From positions 62,001-126,000 of the forward strand of contig NZ_JAAIXY010000018.1 of the NCBI RefSeq assembly GCF_010894455.1: a stretch of 64,000 bases of DNA, read 5' to 3'. A program made the position numbers and the translations under genes. The notes under the pieces are model-generated. The model was given only the letters and a program-made list of their open reading frames with translations. It made no database searches and had not been told where the DNA came from. Positions within the stretch are counted from its first letter, which is position 1, and every line of letters starts with the position of its first letter. Source of the stretch: Myxococcus eversor. GTDB taxonomy: Bacteria > Myxococcota > Myxococcia > Myxococcales > Myxococcaceae. This document shows, piece by piece, positions 41,527 through 50,745 of the stretch.

Positions 41527-43485
41527 ATGGACACGAGCGAGACGACGCGGGAGGGGCGAGGTCCAGGGGTCAAGGACTCGCTGATCTCCACGCAGGTCAA
41601 TGACTTCATCATCGAGGAGCGCATTGGTGAGGGCGGCATGGGCGTCGTCTATCGCGCCGTCCATCCATTGATTGGCAAACAAGTCGCCATCAAGGTGCTC
41701 CGCGCCGAGCATGTCTCCCAACAACAGGTGGAACGGCTGCTCATCGAGGCGCGCGCCGTCAACTCCATCCGCCACCCAGGCATCATCGACATCTTCGGGT
41801 TCGGACGCCTGCCGGACTCGCGGCCCTACATCATCATGGAGCTGCTGCGCGGCCAGTCCCTCTCGGAGGCCCTCAAGCAACTCGGGCGCCTGGGCCCCAA
41901 CACCACCGTCTGGATTCTCGACCAGATGCTCTCGGCGCTCGGAGCCGCTCACAAAGCAGGTGTGGTGCACCGGGACATGAAGCCCGGCAACGTGTTCCTC
42001 GCGGAGGCCCTCGACGGCTCGCGCGTCGTCAGGCTCGTCGACTTCGGCATCGCCAAGCTGGTGCGGAGCCACGACGGCCCCACCACCGTGGACGGCACCA
42101 TCCTTGGGACTCCCGAGTACATGGCCCCCGAGCAGATTCGCGGAACCACCGTCTCATCCGCGACCGACCTCTACGCCGTCGGCATCATGGCTTTCCAGAT
42201 GCTGACCGGTGAGCGCCCCTTCAAGGGCGAACAGGTCCAGGTCCTCTTCGCCCATGTCGAGCAGCCCCCGCCGCTTCCCTCCTCGCGGGTGCCTGGCCTC
42301 CCTCCCGAGCTCGACACACTGGTCCTGCATCTGCTCGCCAAGGACCCCGCCATGCGCCCGGAGTCCGCCGAGGCCGTGCGCGAGGCCTTGAAACGCATTC
42401 CGCCCACCGTCCTCCCTCCGCTCGGCAACGGACTGACCGGTGGCCTCCAACCCGTCGCCCGTGAAGGCGATACGAGTTCCACCTGGTCCCGGGGGAAATT
42501 CGTCCGACCCACGGCACGACGCAAACGCGTCTGGCTGGCGGTCGGCGGCGCGCTCCTCACCATCGGCGCGGTGACAACACTCCTCCTCTCGTCCTGGAAG
42601 CCCGGAGACACCTCCAGTTCGGCGACCCCGCCTGTCACGGCCACCACCAGCACGGCGGACGCGCGTCGTCAGAGGGCTCCGGAGAACGCGCCCGTTCCTG
42701 CTCCGCCGCCTCCCCTCCTCAAGACCTCGGCGGACACCGCACAAGGCCCTGACGGAACTCCCTCCTCCGCACAAACCGTCGCGGCCAACGCCGTGCGTCC
42801 CGACTCGCAAGGCGCGACTCCACCCACGCCCGCTGTCGCCGACGGGAGCGCGCAACCCGCCCCGTTGGCCATGCAGAAGGCCACGCCCGCCACGCCGAGG
42901 CACCCCGCCGCCTTTCTCCCTCGCAGTACGACGGCGTGGGACCTCAAGCTGGTCCAGCGCATCTACAACCTCGAGGAGCGCTACCTGAAGCAGACCTCGG
43001 GTCGCGCCCCGTCCGCCGAGTTCGAGCTGGGGCTCAAGCGCGTCCACGCACGCGCGCTCCAAGCGGGAACGAAGTCCGAGAGCTCACGGGTGAGCACATC
43101 CATCTCCGCGCTGGCCCGAAAACTGAGCACGCTCCACGACTCCAAGCCCGCGCCGGAAACCGCCGCGCCAAAGGACTCGATTTCTGCGCCCACGCCACCG
43201 CCCCTGCCCAGGGTGACCCTCCGTGCGCCGGGGCCGCGTGTGCTGGTGATGCTCACGACCCCCGACATGACGCCCAGCGATGAAAAGCTGGCGCGCCGCT
43301 TCATCCAATTCAAGGCCACTTACCTCGAACGCGCGGCCAGACATGAGTTCCCCCTGACCATCGAGGAGTCCCTGGTCCGCATCCACATCCTCGCGCTGAA
43401 AGCGGAGACCGCCGCGGAGCGCATGGATGTGCACCGTGCGCTCGATGCCTGGAAAGAAGTCCTGGACCACACCACGCCGAAGTGA
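41527..43485 (+). CDS. Membrane Ser/Thr protein kinase (copy 2)
   Basis: A 652-aa Hanks-type kinase with GEGGMGVVY, VAIKVL, HRDMKPGN, DFGIAK and GTPEYMAPEQ, one membrane helix near residues 334-357 (LAVGGALLTIGAVTTLLL), and a long extracytoplasmic part. That part has a Pro/Ala/Thr spacer and two similar helical blocks (WDLKLVQRIYNLEERYLKQ and DEKLARRFIQFKATYLERAA), likely a ligand- or wall-binding repeat. The catalytic domain is a near-duplicate of copy 1. Start ATG 41527 fits copy 1 in length; the frame is open to 41383. Confidence 0.88.
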   Translation: MDTSETTREGRGPGVKDSLISTQVNDFIIEERIGEGGMGVVYRAVHPLIGKQVAIKVLRAEHVSQQQVERLLIEARAVNSIRHPGIIDIFGFGRLPDSRPYIIMELLRGQSLSEALKQLGRLGPNTTVWILDQMLSALGAAHKAGVVHRDMKPGNVFLAEALDGSRVVRLVDFGIAKLVRSHDGPTTVDGTILGTPEYMAPEQIRGTTVSSATDLYAVGIMAFQMLTGERPFKGEQVQVLFAHVEQPPPLPSSRVPGLPPELDTLVLHLLAKDPAMRPESAEAVREALKRIPPTVLPPLGNGLTGGLQPVAREGDTSSTWSRGKFVRPTARRKRVWLAVGGALLTIGAVTTLLLSSWKPGDTSSSATPPVTATTSTADARRQRAPENAPVPAPPPPLLKTSADTAQGPDGTPSSAQTVAANAVRPDSQGATPPTPAVADGSAQPAPLAMQKATPATPRHPAAFLPRSTTAWDLKLVQRIYNLEERYLKQTSGRAPSAEFELGLKRVHARALQAGTKSESSRVSTSISALARKLSTLHDSKPAPETAAPKDSISAPTPPPLPRVTLRAPGPRVLVMLTTPDMTPSDEKLARRFIQFKATYLERAARHEFPLTIEESLVRIHILALKAETAAERMDVHRALDAWKEVLDHTTPK

Positions 43486-43497
43486 GCGGAGCCGCGC

Positions 43498-44118
43498 TCA
43501 GATGCTCACGGACCGCATCATCTCCGAGCGCTTCATCATCGGCATGTCCGAGGAGTATTCGGCCCCCATGCCGTTCGCGGACTGCGTCCGGCCCATCATC
43601 CTCTCCATGTCCGGCCAGCCCGGCGCGCTCTCGTAGGACGACTGCGACTTCCCGTTGGGCCCGGCCTCCGGATTGTTGCCGTACGGCGGCTTCTGCCCCG
43701 CCTCGCCAGCCGCCTCATTCGCCTTCTGCTTGGCCCTCTCCGCGCGACGAGCGGTCTCGAGCTCCTTCCCCACGGCGGCCTGGTACTTCTCCGTCGCCTG
43801 GGCCAGCTTCGCCTCGGCGACCTTCTCCGCCGCCTGCGCCTCCGCGAGCGCCTTCTTCGAAGCTTCCCGCTGCTCCGGCGTCTGCTTCGGATTCTTGGCC
43901 TTCTTCTCCGCCTCTTCCCGCGCCCGCGAGGCCTGCGCCTCCGCCCTCTTCGCGGCCTCGGCCTGGAGACGCGCCTGCTTCGCCGCCTCCTGCGCCGCCT
44001 TCGCCGCCTTGATGGCCGCCTCCGCCCGCTTGCGCGCCTCGTCCGCACGCTGCGCGTCATTCGTCTTCGGGCCCTGCTGCATCGTCGAACGACCATCCAC
44101 CTTGGTCAGCGAATTCAC
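43498..44118 (-). CDS. Ala/Lys-rich coiled-coil protein
   Basis: The 206-aa product is a nearly continuous charged helix (residues 20-140, AEAAIKAAKAAQEAAKQARL and similar heptads) followed by a short tail with QKPPYGNNPEAGP and a Met-rich end. The helical part and the PPY junction resemble those of the larger gene upstream (GLTPPYDEQ), so it looks like the same protein type without its catalytic domain. No signal peptide. GTG 44118 has GGAAGTGA upstream. Function unknown. Confidence 0.7.
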   Translation of the reverse strand: MNSLTKVDGRSTMQQGPKTNDAQRADEARKRAEAAIKAAKAAQEAAKQARLQAEAAKRAEAQASRAREEAEKKAKNPKQTPEQREASKKALAEAQAAEKVAEAKLAQATEKYQAAVGKELETARRAERAKQKANEAAGEAGQKPPYGNNPEAGPNGKSQSSYESAPGWPDMERMMGRTQSANGMGAEYSSDMPMMKRSEMMRSVSI

Positions 44119-44241
44119 GGGTCACTTCCTTCCAAGTGCGATGAGGGACAGACACCCCTTCTTCGCCAGAAGCGCCCACATGGTTACATCCAGGATTACT
44201 TTTCAGGGACCCGGCACACACCCGAACTCCATGCCCTCAAC

Positions 44242-46149
44242 TCACGGCAGGCTCAACTTCAGCCCGAAGGGAATGGTCCGGTCCTTGATTGCTCCAGGCT
44301 CGACCTTCACCTGGTCATCCCGCACCAGCGTGGCCGAGTCCGAGCCGTCGAAGGACACCGCGTCATCCACCCCCAGCTTCACCAGCGCGTCGCGAATCTC
44401 CGCGAGCGTCTTGCCGGGCTTCTCGCCGTTCTCCTGAGCGACGACATACGTCGTGCCCGTCTCCCGGTCATACCCGACGACGACCTTTCCACTGTTCGGA
44501 CCCCGCTCGTCCTGGTCCTTGAAGCCCTCGTTGTTCCGCTGCGTCAAGTCGGACGCATACGCCCCCGGGTCTCCCGTGAGCGGCGCCGCCGAGGACGTCC
44601 CTGGCTTGTACTGATTCCCGTCGCCGTACGGCGTGTTGTTGATGATGAGCGGCACCGCCCCACCAAACGCCACCTTCGAATCCGCCGGCGGATCTCCCTG
44701 CCCGAACTTCAGGCCACTCGACGTCCACGCCGCGTAGAACCGGTCTGGTTCCGACTCACCCCCAAGCACCTTCCCGTTCTCAATCACCTGCCCCACCGGA
44801 TTGTCGCCGCTGAAAGCCCGGTCATAGAAACTGGTGTTGATGATGGTGTCGCTCCCGGGCTGGCGCCCCTCTTCCTGCGCCAGCGCGGCGAAGGGCTTCT
44901 CCGCCTCCGGCCTCGACCAGCCCCCCAACGCGTTGTCGAGGATGCTGCCCCCATGCTCGACGACGGACGGCTGGGCTCCTTTCATCGCCACGAGGTGCAC
45001 GCCGTTGTCCGTGAACTCCACCGGCTGTCTCGGATTCGCCTTGATTCGCTCCGCCACCGCCGCGGACAACCGCGCCCCATCCTCCGCCGTCGTCGGCAGC
45101 TTCAGCTCCTGCGTCCGCGCCGAGTTCCGCGCCTCGCGCAGCAACACGTCCGACGTGGCCGCCGAGCGGCGCAGGGTGATATCCCCATTGCCCGGCAACG
45201 CATGGCCATCCGTCGTCTTGCCCTCCTGAAGCTCCGGATAGGACGCGTCGTCCACCACCTTCACTTCGACCCCGCGCGCATCCAGGTCCGCGAGCGCCGC
45301 CTTTCCCTCTGGCGTAGCGCCCAGTTCCTGCCGCAGCCGGTCGACGGACGCCTTGTTCGCCTCGTCCTGCAGTCGCTCGGTCGTCGCTTTGTAGTCGTCG
45401 CGAAACTCCTGGCGCAGGCCCCCCGGGACGTCTTTCAAATCGAGGCCCTTCTTCACGTGCGCGTCGTAGCGGTCCCACGCCTCCTTCTCCGGCGCGCTCG
45501 CGTCCGCGACCCTCATCGACTGGAGCTCGGGCGACATGTCCAGCTCCGCGGCGCGCTCGGCCGTGAAGAGCGCCGATGACTCCGGCGGCGACGACACGTT
45601 GCCCAACAGCTTGTCGCGCAGCTCGTTGCTTGAAGCAGCCTCGAAGCTCGACGTCGACGTGTCCCGCACCGTGTTGGACGTGACGCCCTTGAGGCGCTGC
45701 TCGTCATACGGAGGCGTCAGGCCCTGCGCGGTGGCTTGCGTGTTCGCCTCCTGCATCGCCCCCTGCGCACGCTGCGCGGAGCGCGCGGACTTCTCCTCCG
45801 CGTCCCGCCGCGCCTCCTCGGCCCGAGCCGCTCGCTGCGCGGAGAGCTTCTCCGCCCGCTGGGCCTCCACCGCGTCCTTCCTCGAAGCCTTGGCCTCTTT
45901 CGGAGTCTGCCCCGGCGCCTCGGCTCGCGACGTCGCCTTCGCCGCGTCCGCTTGTGCCTTCTGCTGCGCGCGACGCGCGGACTCCGCGGCCCTTCGCGCC
46001 TCCTCGGCCGCTCGACGCGCGGACTCCGCCGCCTTCCTCGCGGCCTCCGCGCGCCTTCGAGCCTCCTCCGCACGGCGGGCCGCATCCGCTCCCGAGGCCC
46101 CAGACGAAGTCGTCGGCGAGCCACCTCGAATCGCTGTCGTGCCGCCCAT
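44242..46149 (-). CDS. Coiled-coil protein with phosphodiester-glycosidase (NAGPA-like) domain
   Basis: The 635-aa product starts with a Ser/Gly stretch and a long Ala/Arg/Glu coiled coil (residues about 20-145), a middle helical region (about 190-290) and a C-terminal domain that fits the phosphodiester-glycosidase family: INTSFYDRAFSGDNPVG, GQVIENGKVLGG, FGGAVPLIINN, KVVVGYDRETGTTYVV, GKTLAEIRDALVKLGVDDAV and FDGSDSATLV. The family normally has a DGGGS motif; here it is DGSDS. No Sec signal, so any export would use another route. A secreted polymorphic effector is one possibility (inference). Confidence 0.75.
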   Translation of the reverse strand: MGGTTAIRGGSPTTSSGASGADAARRAEEARRRAEAARKAAESARRAAEEARRAAESARRAQQKAQADAAKATSRAEAPGQTPKEAKASRKDAVEAQRAEKLSAQRAARAEEARRDAEEKSARSAQRAQGAMQEANTQATAQGLTPPYDEQRLKGVTSNTVRDTSTSSFEAASSNELRDKLLGNVSSPPESSALFTAERAAELDMSPELQSMRVADASAPEKEAWDRYDAHVKKGLDLKDVPGGLRQEFRDDYKATTERLQDEANKASVDRLRQELGATPEGKAALADLDARGVEVKVVDDASYPELQEGKTTDGHALPGNGDITLRRSAATSDVLLREARNSARTQELKLPTTAEDGARLSAAVAERIKANPRQPVEFTDNGVHLVAMKGAQPSVVEHGGSILDNALGGWSRPEAEKPFAALAQEEGRQPGSDTIINTSFYDRAFSGDNPVGQVIENGKVLGGESEPDRFYAAWTSSGLKFGQGDPPADSKVAFGGAVPLIINNTPYGDGNQYKPGTSSAAPLTGDPGAYASDLTQRNNEGFKDQDERGPNSGKVVVGYDRETGTTYVVAQENGEKPGKTLAEIRDALVKLGVDDAVSFDGSDSATLVRDDQVKVEPGAIKDRTIPFGLKLSLP

Positions 46150-46414
46150 GCGTCACCCACCCTTCTGGGAAATCGAGACCGTCATCCCATTCTCGGCTCG
46201 GGGATTTCCCAGGTTCGGAACGCGCGCGGTACCTCGCGGGTCTGTCACCCCGGAGACACCCGCGCGGCGGCTCACGGGCCATGGGCGCTCGCCTGCTCGG
46301 GGGTTTCCACGAGGCCGTGACGACGCACGGCGTAGCGCATGCAAGCGACCCGGGGGAAACTCGTAGGGCTCAGGTGACGCGTCACCCCGCACGAGTCACA
46401 CCAGGAAATCCCCC

Positions 46415-47992
46415 ATGCACCGCAGACCTTTCTCCCGCCTCGTCTCCGTGGCCCTCTCGGGCCTTACGGCCGTGGGCCTCCTCACCGCCGCCGACACCCG
46501 CAAGCCCACGACGCAGTGGCTGGCCCGCCCCACCGAGGCCGCTCGAATCGCTCGCGTCGAACAGGGCCTCTCCCCCATCACGATTCCCGGCGATGAGCCG
46601 CGCCAGTTGTCGCTCACGCAGTGGATGGAGCTGTACGGCGTGCCCGGCGTGAGCATCGCCGTGTTCGACAAGGGCTCGCTCGTGTGGGCCAAGGCGTATG
46701 GCGTGAAGCACGCGGGCGGCACCGAGGCCGTCACCATCGACACGCTCTTCCAGGCCGCGTCCATCAGCAAGCCCGTGACGGCGATGGCGGCGATGCACCA
46801 CGCGGAGAAGCGCAAGTGGTCGCTCGACGCGAACATCAACGACACGCTCATCTCGTGGAAGGTGCCGGACAACGAGTTCACGAAGGAGCAGAAGGTGACG
46901 CTGCGCCGGCTGCTCTCGCACAGCGCGGGCACGACGACGAGCGGCTTCGGCGGCTACGCCAGCAACATGCCCGTGCCCACCACGCAGCAGGTATTGGATG
47001 GCGAGAAGCCCGCGAACTCGTCCGCCGTGCGCGTGGACACCGTGCCCGGCACGCTGACGCGCTACAGCGGCGGCGGCACCACCATCGTCCAGCAGATGCT
47101 CGTGGACCAGCTCAAGAAGCCCTTCCCCGTCATCATGAAGGAGACCGTGCTCGCGCCGCTCGGCATGAAGAACAGCACCTTCGAGCAGCCCCTGCCCAAG
47201 GAGCTGGAGCCCCTCGCCGCCAGCGGCACCTACTCCGGTGGAAAGAGCGTCGAGGGACGCTGGCACACCTACCCGGAGATGGCTCCCGCCGGCCTGTGGA
47301 CGACGCCGTCGGACCTCGCGCGCGTCGCGCTGGAGATGTCCAAGGCGACGAAGGGCCAGTCCCGCCGCGTGGTGTCCCAGGCGATGGCGAAGCAGATGCT
47401 CACCCGCCAGTCGGAGGCGTTCGGCATCGGCTTCATGCGTCGGCCCGGACAGGAATGGTTTGGTCACGGCGGAGGGAACGAGGGCTATCGCTGCTTCCTC
47501 ATGGGCTTCGAGTCGGGCAGCGGCGTGGCCGTCATGACCAACTCGGATGACGGCTCGCGCCTCTTCGACCGCGTCATCGCGAGCGTGATGGCCGAGTACG
47601 GCTGGAAGGGCTACACCACCACTCCTGACAGCATCGGCATGACGACGGACCTGCTGGCGCGCCTCAAGGGTACTGACGCCGCGCTCACCTGGTTCAAGAC
47701 GCGCAAGAGCACCGCCACGAAGGAGGACACCCAGGTGACCCCAGACGTCCTCAACGAGCTCGGCTACAGCCTGCTGCGCTCGGGCAAGGTGCCCGACGCG
47801 CTGAAGATGTTCGAGGCCAACGTGGAGCTGTACCCCACGAACGCCAACGTCCACGACAGCCTGGGCGAGGGCTACGCCGAGGCCGGCCGGAAGGACGACG
47901 CCATCCGGTCCTACAAGAAGGCGCTCGAGCTGAACCCGAAGAACGACAACGCCGTGAAGATGCTGGAGAAGCTGGGCGCGGCCTCGAAGTAG
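46415..47992 (+). CDS. Serine hydrolase (beta-lactamase/CubicO family) with C-terminal TPR
   Basis: The 525-aa product has an export signal (VSVALSGLTAVGLLTAA), a class C beta-lactamase-like domain with S116-I-S-K119, the second motif as YSGGG (Asn of YxN replaced, as in many CubicO-type members), HSAGTTT and FGHGGGNEGYR. After about residue 430, one to two TPR-like repeats follow (GYSLLRSGKVPDALKMFEAN, GEGYAEAGRKDDAIRSYKKA). Probably a periplasmic or surface esterase or peptidase; substrate unknown. Unrelated in position to the hydrolase at 13945, though of the same fold. Confidence 0.87.
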   Translation: MHRRPFSRLVSVALSGLTAVGLLTAADTRKPTTQWLARPTEAARIARVEQGLSPITIPGDEPRQLSLTQWMELYGVPGVSIAVFDKGSLVWAKAYGVKHAGGTEAVTIDTLFQAASISKPVTAMAAMHHAEKRKWSLDANINDTLISWKVPDNEFTKEQKVTLRRLLSHSAGTTTSGFGGYASNMPVPTTQQVLDGEKPANSSAVRVDTVPGTLTRYSGGGTTIVQQMLVDQLKKPFPVIMKETVLAPLGMKNSTFEQPLPKELEPLAASGTYSGGKSVEGRWHTYPEMAPAGLWTTPSDLARVALEMSKATKGQSRRVVSQAMAKQMLTRQSEAFGIGFMRRPGQEWFGHGGGNEGYRCFLMGFESGSGVAVMTNSDDGSRLFDRVIASVMAEYGWKGYTTTPDSIGMTTDLLARLKGTDAALTWFKTRKSTATKEDTQVTPDVLNELGYSLLRSGKVPDALKMFEANVELYPTNANVHDSLGEGYAEAGRKDDAIRSYKKALELNPKNDNAVKMLEKLGAASK

Positions 47993-48009
47993 CGGGCGCT
48001 CCTCTCGCG

Positions 48010-48040
48010 GAGGATTGTTTCTGTTGCGGAAACAGTCCTC
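48010..48040. promoter_or_regulatory. Long inverted repeat (TetR-like operator or terminator)
   Basis: GAGGATTGTTTC (48010-48021) and GAAACAGTCCTC (48029-48040) match at 11 of 12 positions across a 7-nt spacer. It begins 18 nt after the serine-hydrolase stop and about 100 nt before the alpha/beta hydrolase. The TGTTTC-N7-GAAACA core suits a dimeric repressor; a T-run about 15 nt further on (ATTTTTC) also allows termination. Confidence 0.45.
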
Positions 48041-48141
48041 TGCCCGGCGCCCCATTTTTCGCGGCGGCCCAGGTCTCTACTGTTCCTCTTGTCAGCAACG
48101 CACGCCGCGCGAGACGCGGTGAACCCAAGAGGGAGTACGCC

Positions 48142-48965
48142 ATGAGCGCCACCGTCCAGAAGACCCAGCCCGACACCATCGTCCTCGTCCACGGCATGTG
48201 GATGACGCCCCGAAGCTGGCCGGGGTGGATGGACCGATTCACGAAGGCGGCTACCGCGTCATCGCCCCGTCCTGGCCCGGCCTCGAAGTCGGCGTGGAAG
48301 CGCTCCAGAAGGACCCGACGCCGCTGGAGAACCTGCGCGTGAAGCAGATTGTCGACCACTACGAGCGCATCATCCGCGCGCTGCCCACCCCGCCCATCCT
48401 CATGGGCCACTCCTACGGCGGCGCCTTCGTGCAGATGCTGTTGGACCGTGGCGTGGGCGCCGCGGGCGTCGCCATCCACTCCGCGCCGGTGAAGGGCGTC
48501 TACACGCTGCCGTTCACCACCATCAAGTCGACGGCGTCCACGCTGCTCAACCCCGCCAACGTCAACCGCCCCGCGCCGATGACGCCCGCGCAGTTCCACT
48601 ACGCCTTCACCAACACGCTGACGCAGGAGGAGTCGGACGAGGTGTACCGCACGCAGTACGTGCCGGGCTCGGGCCGCGCGCTCTTCCAGGGCGCCCTCGC
48701 CAACCTGACGCCGCACTCCGAAGTCACCGTCAATCTGAAGAACGACGAGCGCGCCCCGCTGCTGTTCCTCTCGGGCGACTCGGACATCATCCTGCCGGCG
48801 AAAATCCAGCGGGAGAACGTGAAGCGCTACGCGAAGTCGAAGGCGGTGACGGAGTACGTGGAGTTGAAGGGCCGCTCGCACTACACCGTGGCGCAGCCGG
48901 GCTGGGAGGCCGTCGCGGACCTGGCGCTCAACTGGGCCAAGGAGCACGCCACCGTTCGTAACTAG
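48142..48965 (+). pseudogene. Alpha/beta hydrolase with single-base frameshift
   Basis: The N-terminal 35 codons (TIVLVHGMWMTPRSWPGWMDRFTKA) read in one frame from ATG 48142, which has AGAGGGAG upstream. The rest (GYRVIAPSWPGLE ... PPILMGHSYGGAFVQ with nucleophile Ser, SGDSDIILP, GRSHYTVAQPGWEAV with the catalytic His) reads in the -1 shifted frame to 48965. Restoring one G in the run near 48249 would rejoin TKA to GYRV. Either the gene is inactivated or this is a sequence error; all catalytic motifs are otherwise intact. Confidence 0.82.
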
Positions 48966-49966
48966 GGCCCACCCAGTCGGGCCACGAGCGTCTCCAGATT
49001 CGCGCGGGTCGTCTCGGCCTGCACGTAGTCGAACCGGAAGCCACACGCTCCGGAGTCGCAGGGTTCCAGGCCCTGCGTCCGGGTCGAGCACCCGGATGCC
49101 ACGGCACAGCTCGCCTTGCGTGTGGGACAGAGCGCTCGCTTCGACAGCATCGCCAGCCTCAAGAAGGTCTCGAAGTCCTCTTGTGAGCGGAACACCTGAC
49201 GGGCCTCCTCACCGGTGTCTCTGGCTCCAGGTGGAAGGAAGGTCACGGAGCTCGCCGTGCCGAGCAGCTCGGCGGTGGGATGACGCCGCCTCACGGGTAT
49301 CGCGTCCTCCGCGAGGCTCAGCACGGGCGACGACGAGTCTCCCTCGTGCGGCGCGATGCGGAAGTGCGCGTTGTAGATGCCGGGCGCAATCTCACTCACG
49401 CAGGCATCCGTCCCTCCGCACGCGGTCTCCGTCGTCATGGGGAACACCGCCACGCGCCAGTGCTTGCACTTCGGACAGGAGACATCCACGCCGGGAAACG
49501 GCCAGCCCCTCGGTGGCGAGTGCACCGGGTCCGCCAACACCATGTCCACGTACTCCTGCGCATCCCTCACGTTCTCCTCGCGCAGCCCCTCCGCATCCAG
49601 CACGGGCCTGTCCGCGTCGACGAGCAGCGCGGGGTCATAGAGCACGAGCAGCAGGTCCTCGCACCCCTCGGAGATGCCACCCTCCCGACGCAGGCCCACG
49701 AGCTGGAGCGCGAGGGGCGTCGTCCGCGACAACTCCAGCTCCTCGTCCCCCCTCAAGTGGAACCGTCGGTGCACCAGGTCCACCTTCCGCTGGCTGCGTA
49801 GACTCGCGCTCACGTACTGACGCAAGAGCCCCACCGCGCAGTCCGTGCACTGCACCTCGCGCAGCGTCGCGTGGTGCGCCTCCCGCTCTGGTGCCGTCGC
49901 CACCGACACCTTCCTCGGCGCCCCCTGCTCCGGCATGCCTCGCAGCTTCGCCACCTTCGCCGTCAT
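48962..49966 (-). CDS. Cysteine-containing protein of unknown function, partner of the LysM gene
   Basis: The 334-aa product matches no family I recognise. It has several Cys clusters that may bind zinc: VQCTDCAVG near residue 40, VSCPKCKHWRVAVFP near 165 and EPCDSGACGFRF near the C-terminus. No signal peptide or membrane helix. The start ATG 49966 lies 3 nt after the stop of the LysM protein, so the two are surely co-expressed. The region after each Cys pair is rich in strands. Confidence 0.7.
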   Translation of the reverse strand: MTAKVAKLRGMPEQGAPRKVSVATAPEREAHHATLREVQCTDCAVGLLRQYVSASLRSQRKVDLVHRRFHLRGDEELELSRTTPLALQLVGLRREGGISEGCEDLLLVLYDPALLVDADRPVLDAEGLREENVRDAQEYVDMVLADPVHSPPRGWPFPGVDVSCPKCKHWRVAVFPMTTETACGGTDACVSEIAPGIYNAHFRIAPHEGDSSSPVLSLAEDAIPVRRRHPTAELLGTASSVTFLPPGARDTGEEARQVFRSQEDFETFLRLAMLSKRALCPTRKASCAVASGCSTRTQGLEPCDSGACGFRFDYVQAETTRANLETLVARLGGP

Positions 49967-49969
49967 GAC

Positions 49970-50614
49970 TCAGCTCCCGTGCAACAGTTCGAGCTGTCTC
50001 GATGTCTCCGCGTCCAGCCGCCCCGTGACGGCCAGGCCCGTGCGGTGCTGGAAGGCTCGGAGCGCGCTGCGCAGCTCCAGCGTCATCCGCCCCGTCGGCT
50101 CCAGCGCGTACCCCAGGTTGATGAGCCTCGCCTCCGCCCCCGCGACTCCGTCATCCGGCACGTCCTTCATGGGACGCAACGCGCCCAGCTCCAGCTCCCA
50201 CCACTGGTCCTCGCACTCCAGTTCGGCACGGCTCGCGCTGAGCGGCACGCGCTGCACCAACAGGCCGTTGCCGTCCGTCTCCCCCTCCACCACTCGGGGC
50301 CCGAACAGCAGGAGATAGGGCTTGCTCGCCAACGGCGCGCCCACGTCATCCCGCAGCTCGACCCGCAGGTACCGGGCACTCGCCGCATCGAGCGTGAAGG
50401 GACGCGGCAACCCGGTGTAGAGCGGCATCTGACTCGGACGTGGCTCCGGAATCACCACCGTGTCGCCGGGATAGAGCACGCTCGGATTGGGCCGCTTGCG
50501 ACGCAGCTCCGCATTGGCCGGATGCTCGTAGACCTGCCGGTAGTCCAGGATTCCGTAGCGCCGCGCGACCAACAACATGCACTCACCACGTCGGATGACA
50601 TGGGTGGTGGACAT
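49970..50614 (-). CDS. LysM and peptidoglycan-binding domain protein
   Basis: The 214-aa product starts with a LysM domain (HVIRRGECMLLVARRYGILDY ... NPSVLYPGDTVVIPEP in outline), then a beta-rich middle segment (DDVGAPLASKPYLLLFG, GETDGNGLLVQRVP) like those in baseplate or spike-associated proteins, and a C-terminal peptidoglycan-binding type 1 domain (EARLINLGYALEPTGRMTLEL, RAFQHRTGLAVTGRLDAET). No signal peptide. Similar proteins occur beside type VI or contractile-injection genes, but none are in this window. ATG 50614. Confidence 0.82.
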   Translation of the reverse strand: MSTTHVIRRGECMLLVARRYGILDYRQVYEHPANAELRRKRPNPSVLYPGDTVVIPEPRPSQMPLYTGLPRPFTLDAASARYLRVELRDDVGAPLASKPYLLLFGPRVVEGETDGNGLLVQRVPLSASRAELECEDQWWELELGALRPMKDVPDDGVAGAEARLINLGYALEPTGRMTLELRSALRAFQHRTGLAVTGRLDAETSRQLELLHGS

Positions 50615-50745
50615 GGTCTTCCCCCTCGTCGATGAAAGAGCCCCAACTCCTCCACCGCTCAGGAACGCTAGCCGAGGCCCGGCATTTCGCGGCATGCACC
50701 TCAGGGCATAGGGGCTTTCCCGCGACACACCCGGGTCCACACCGC

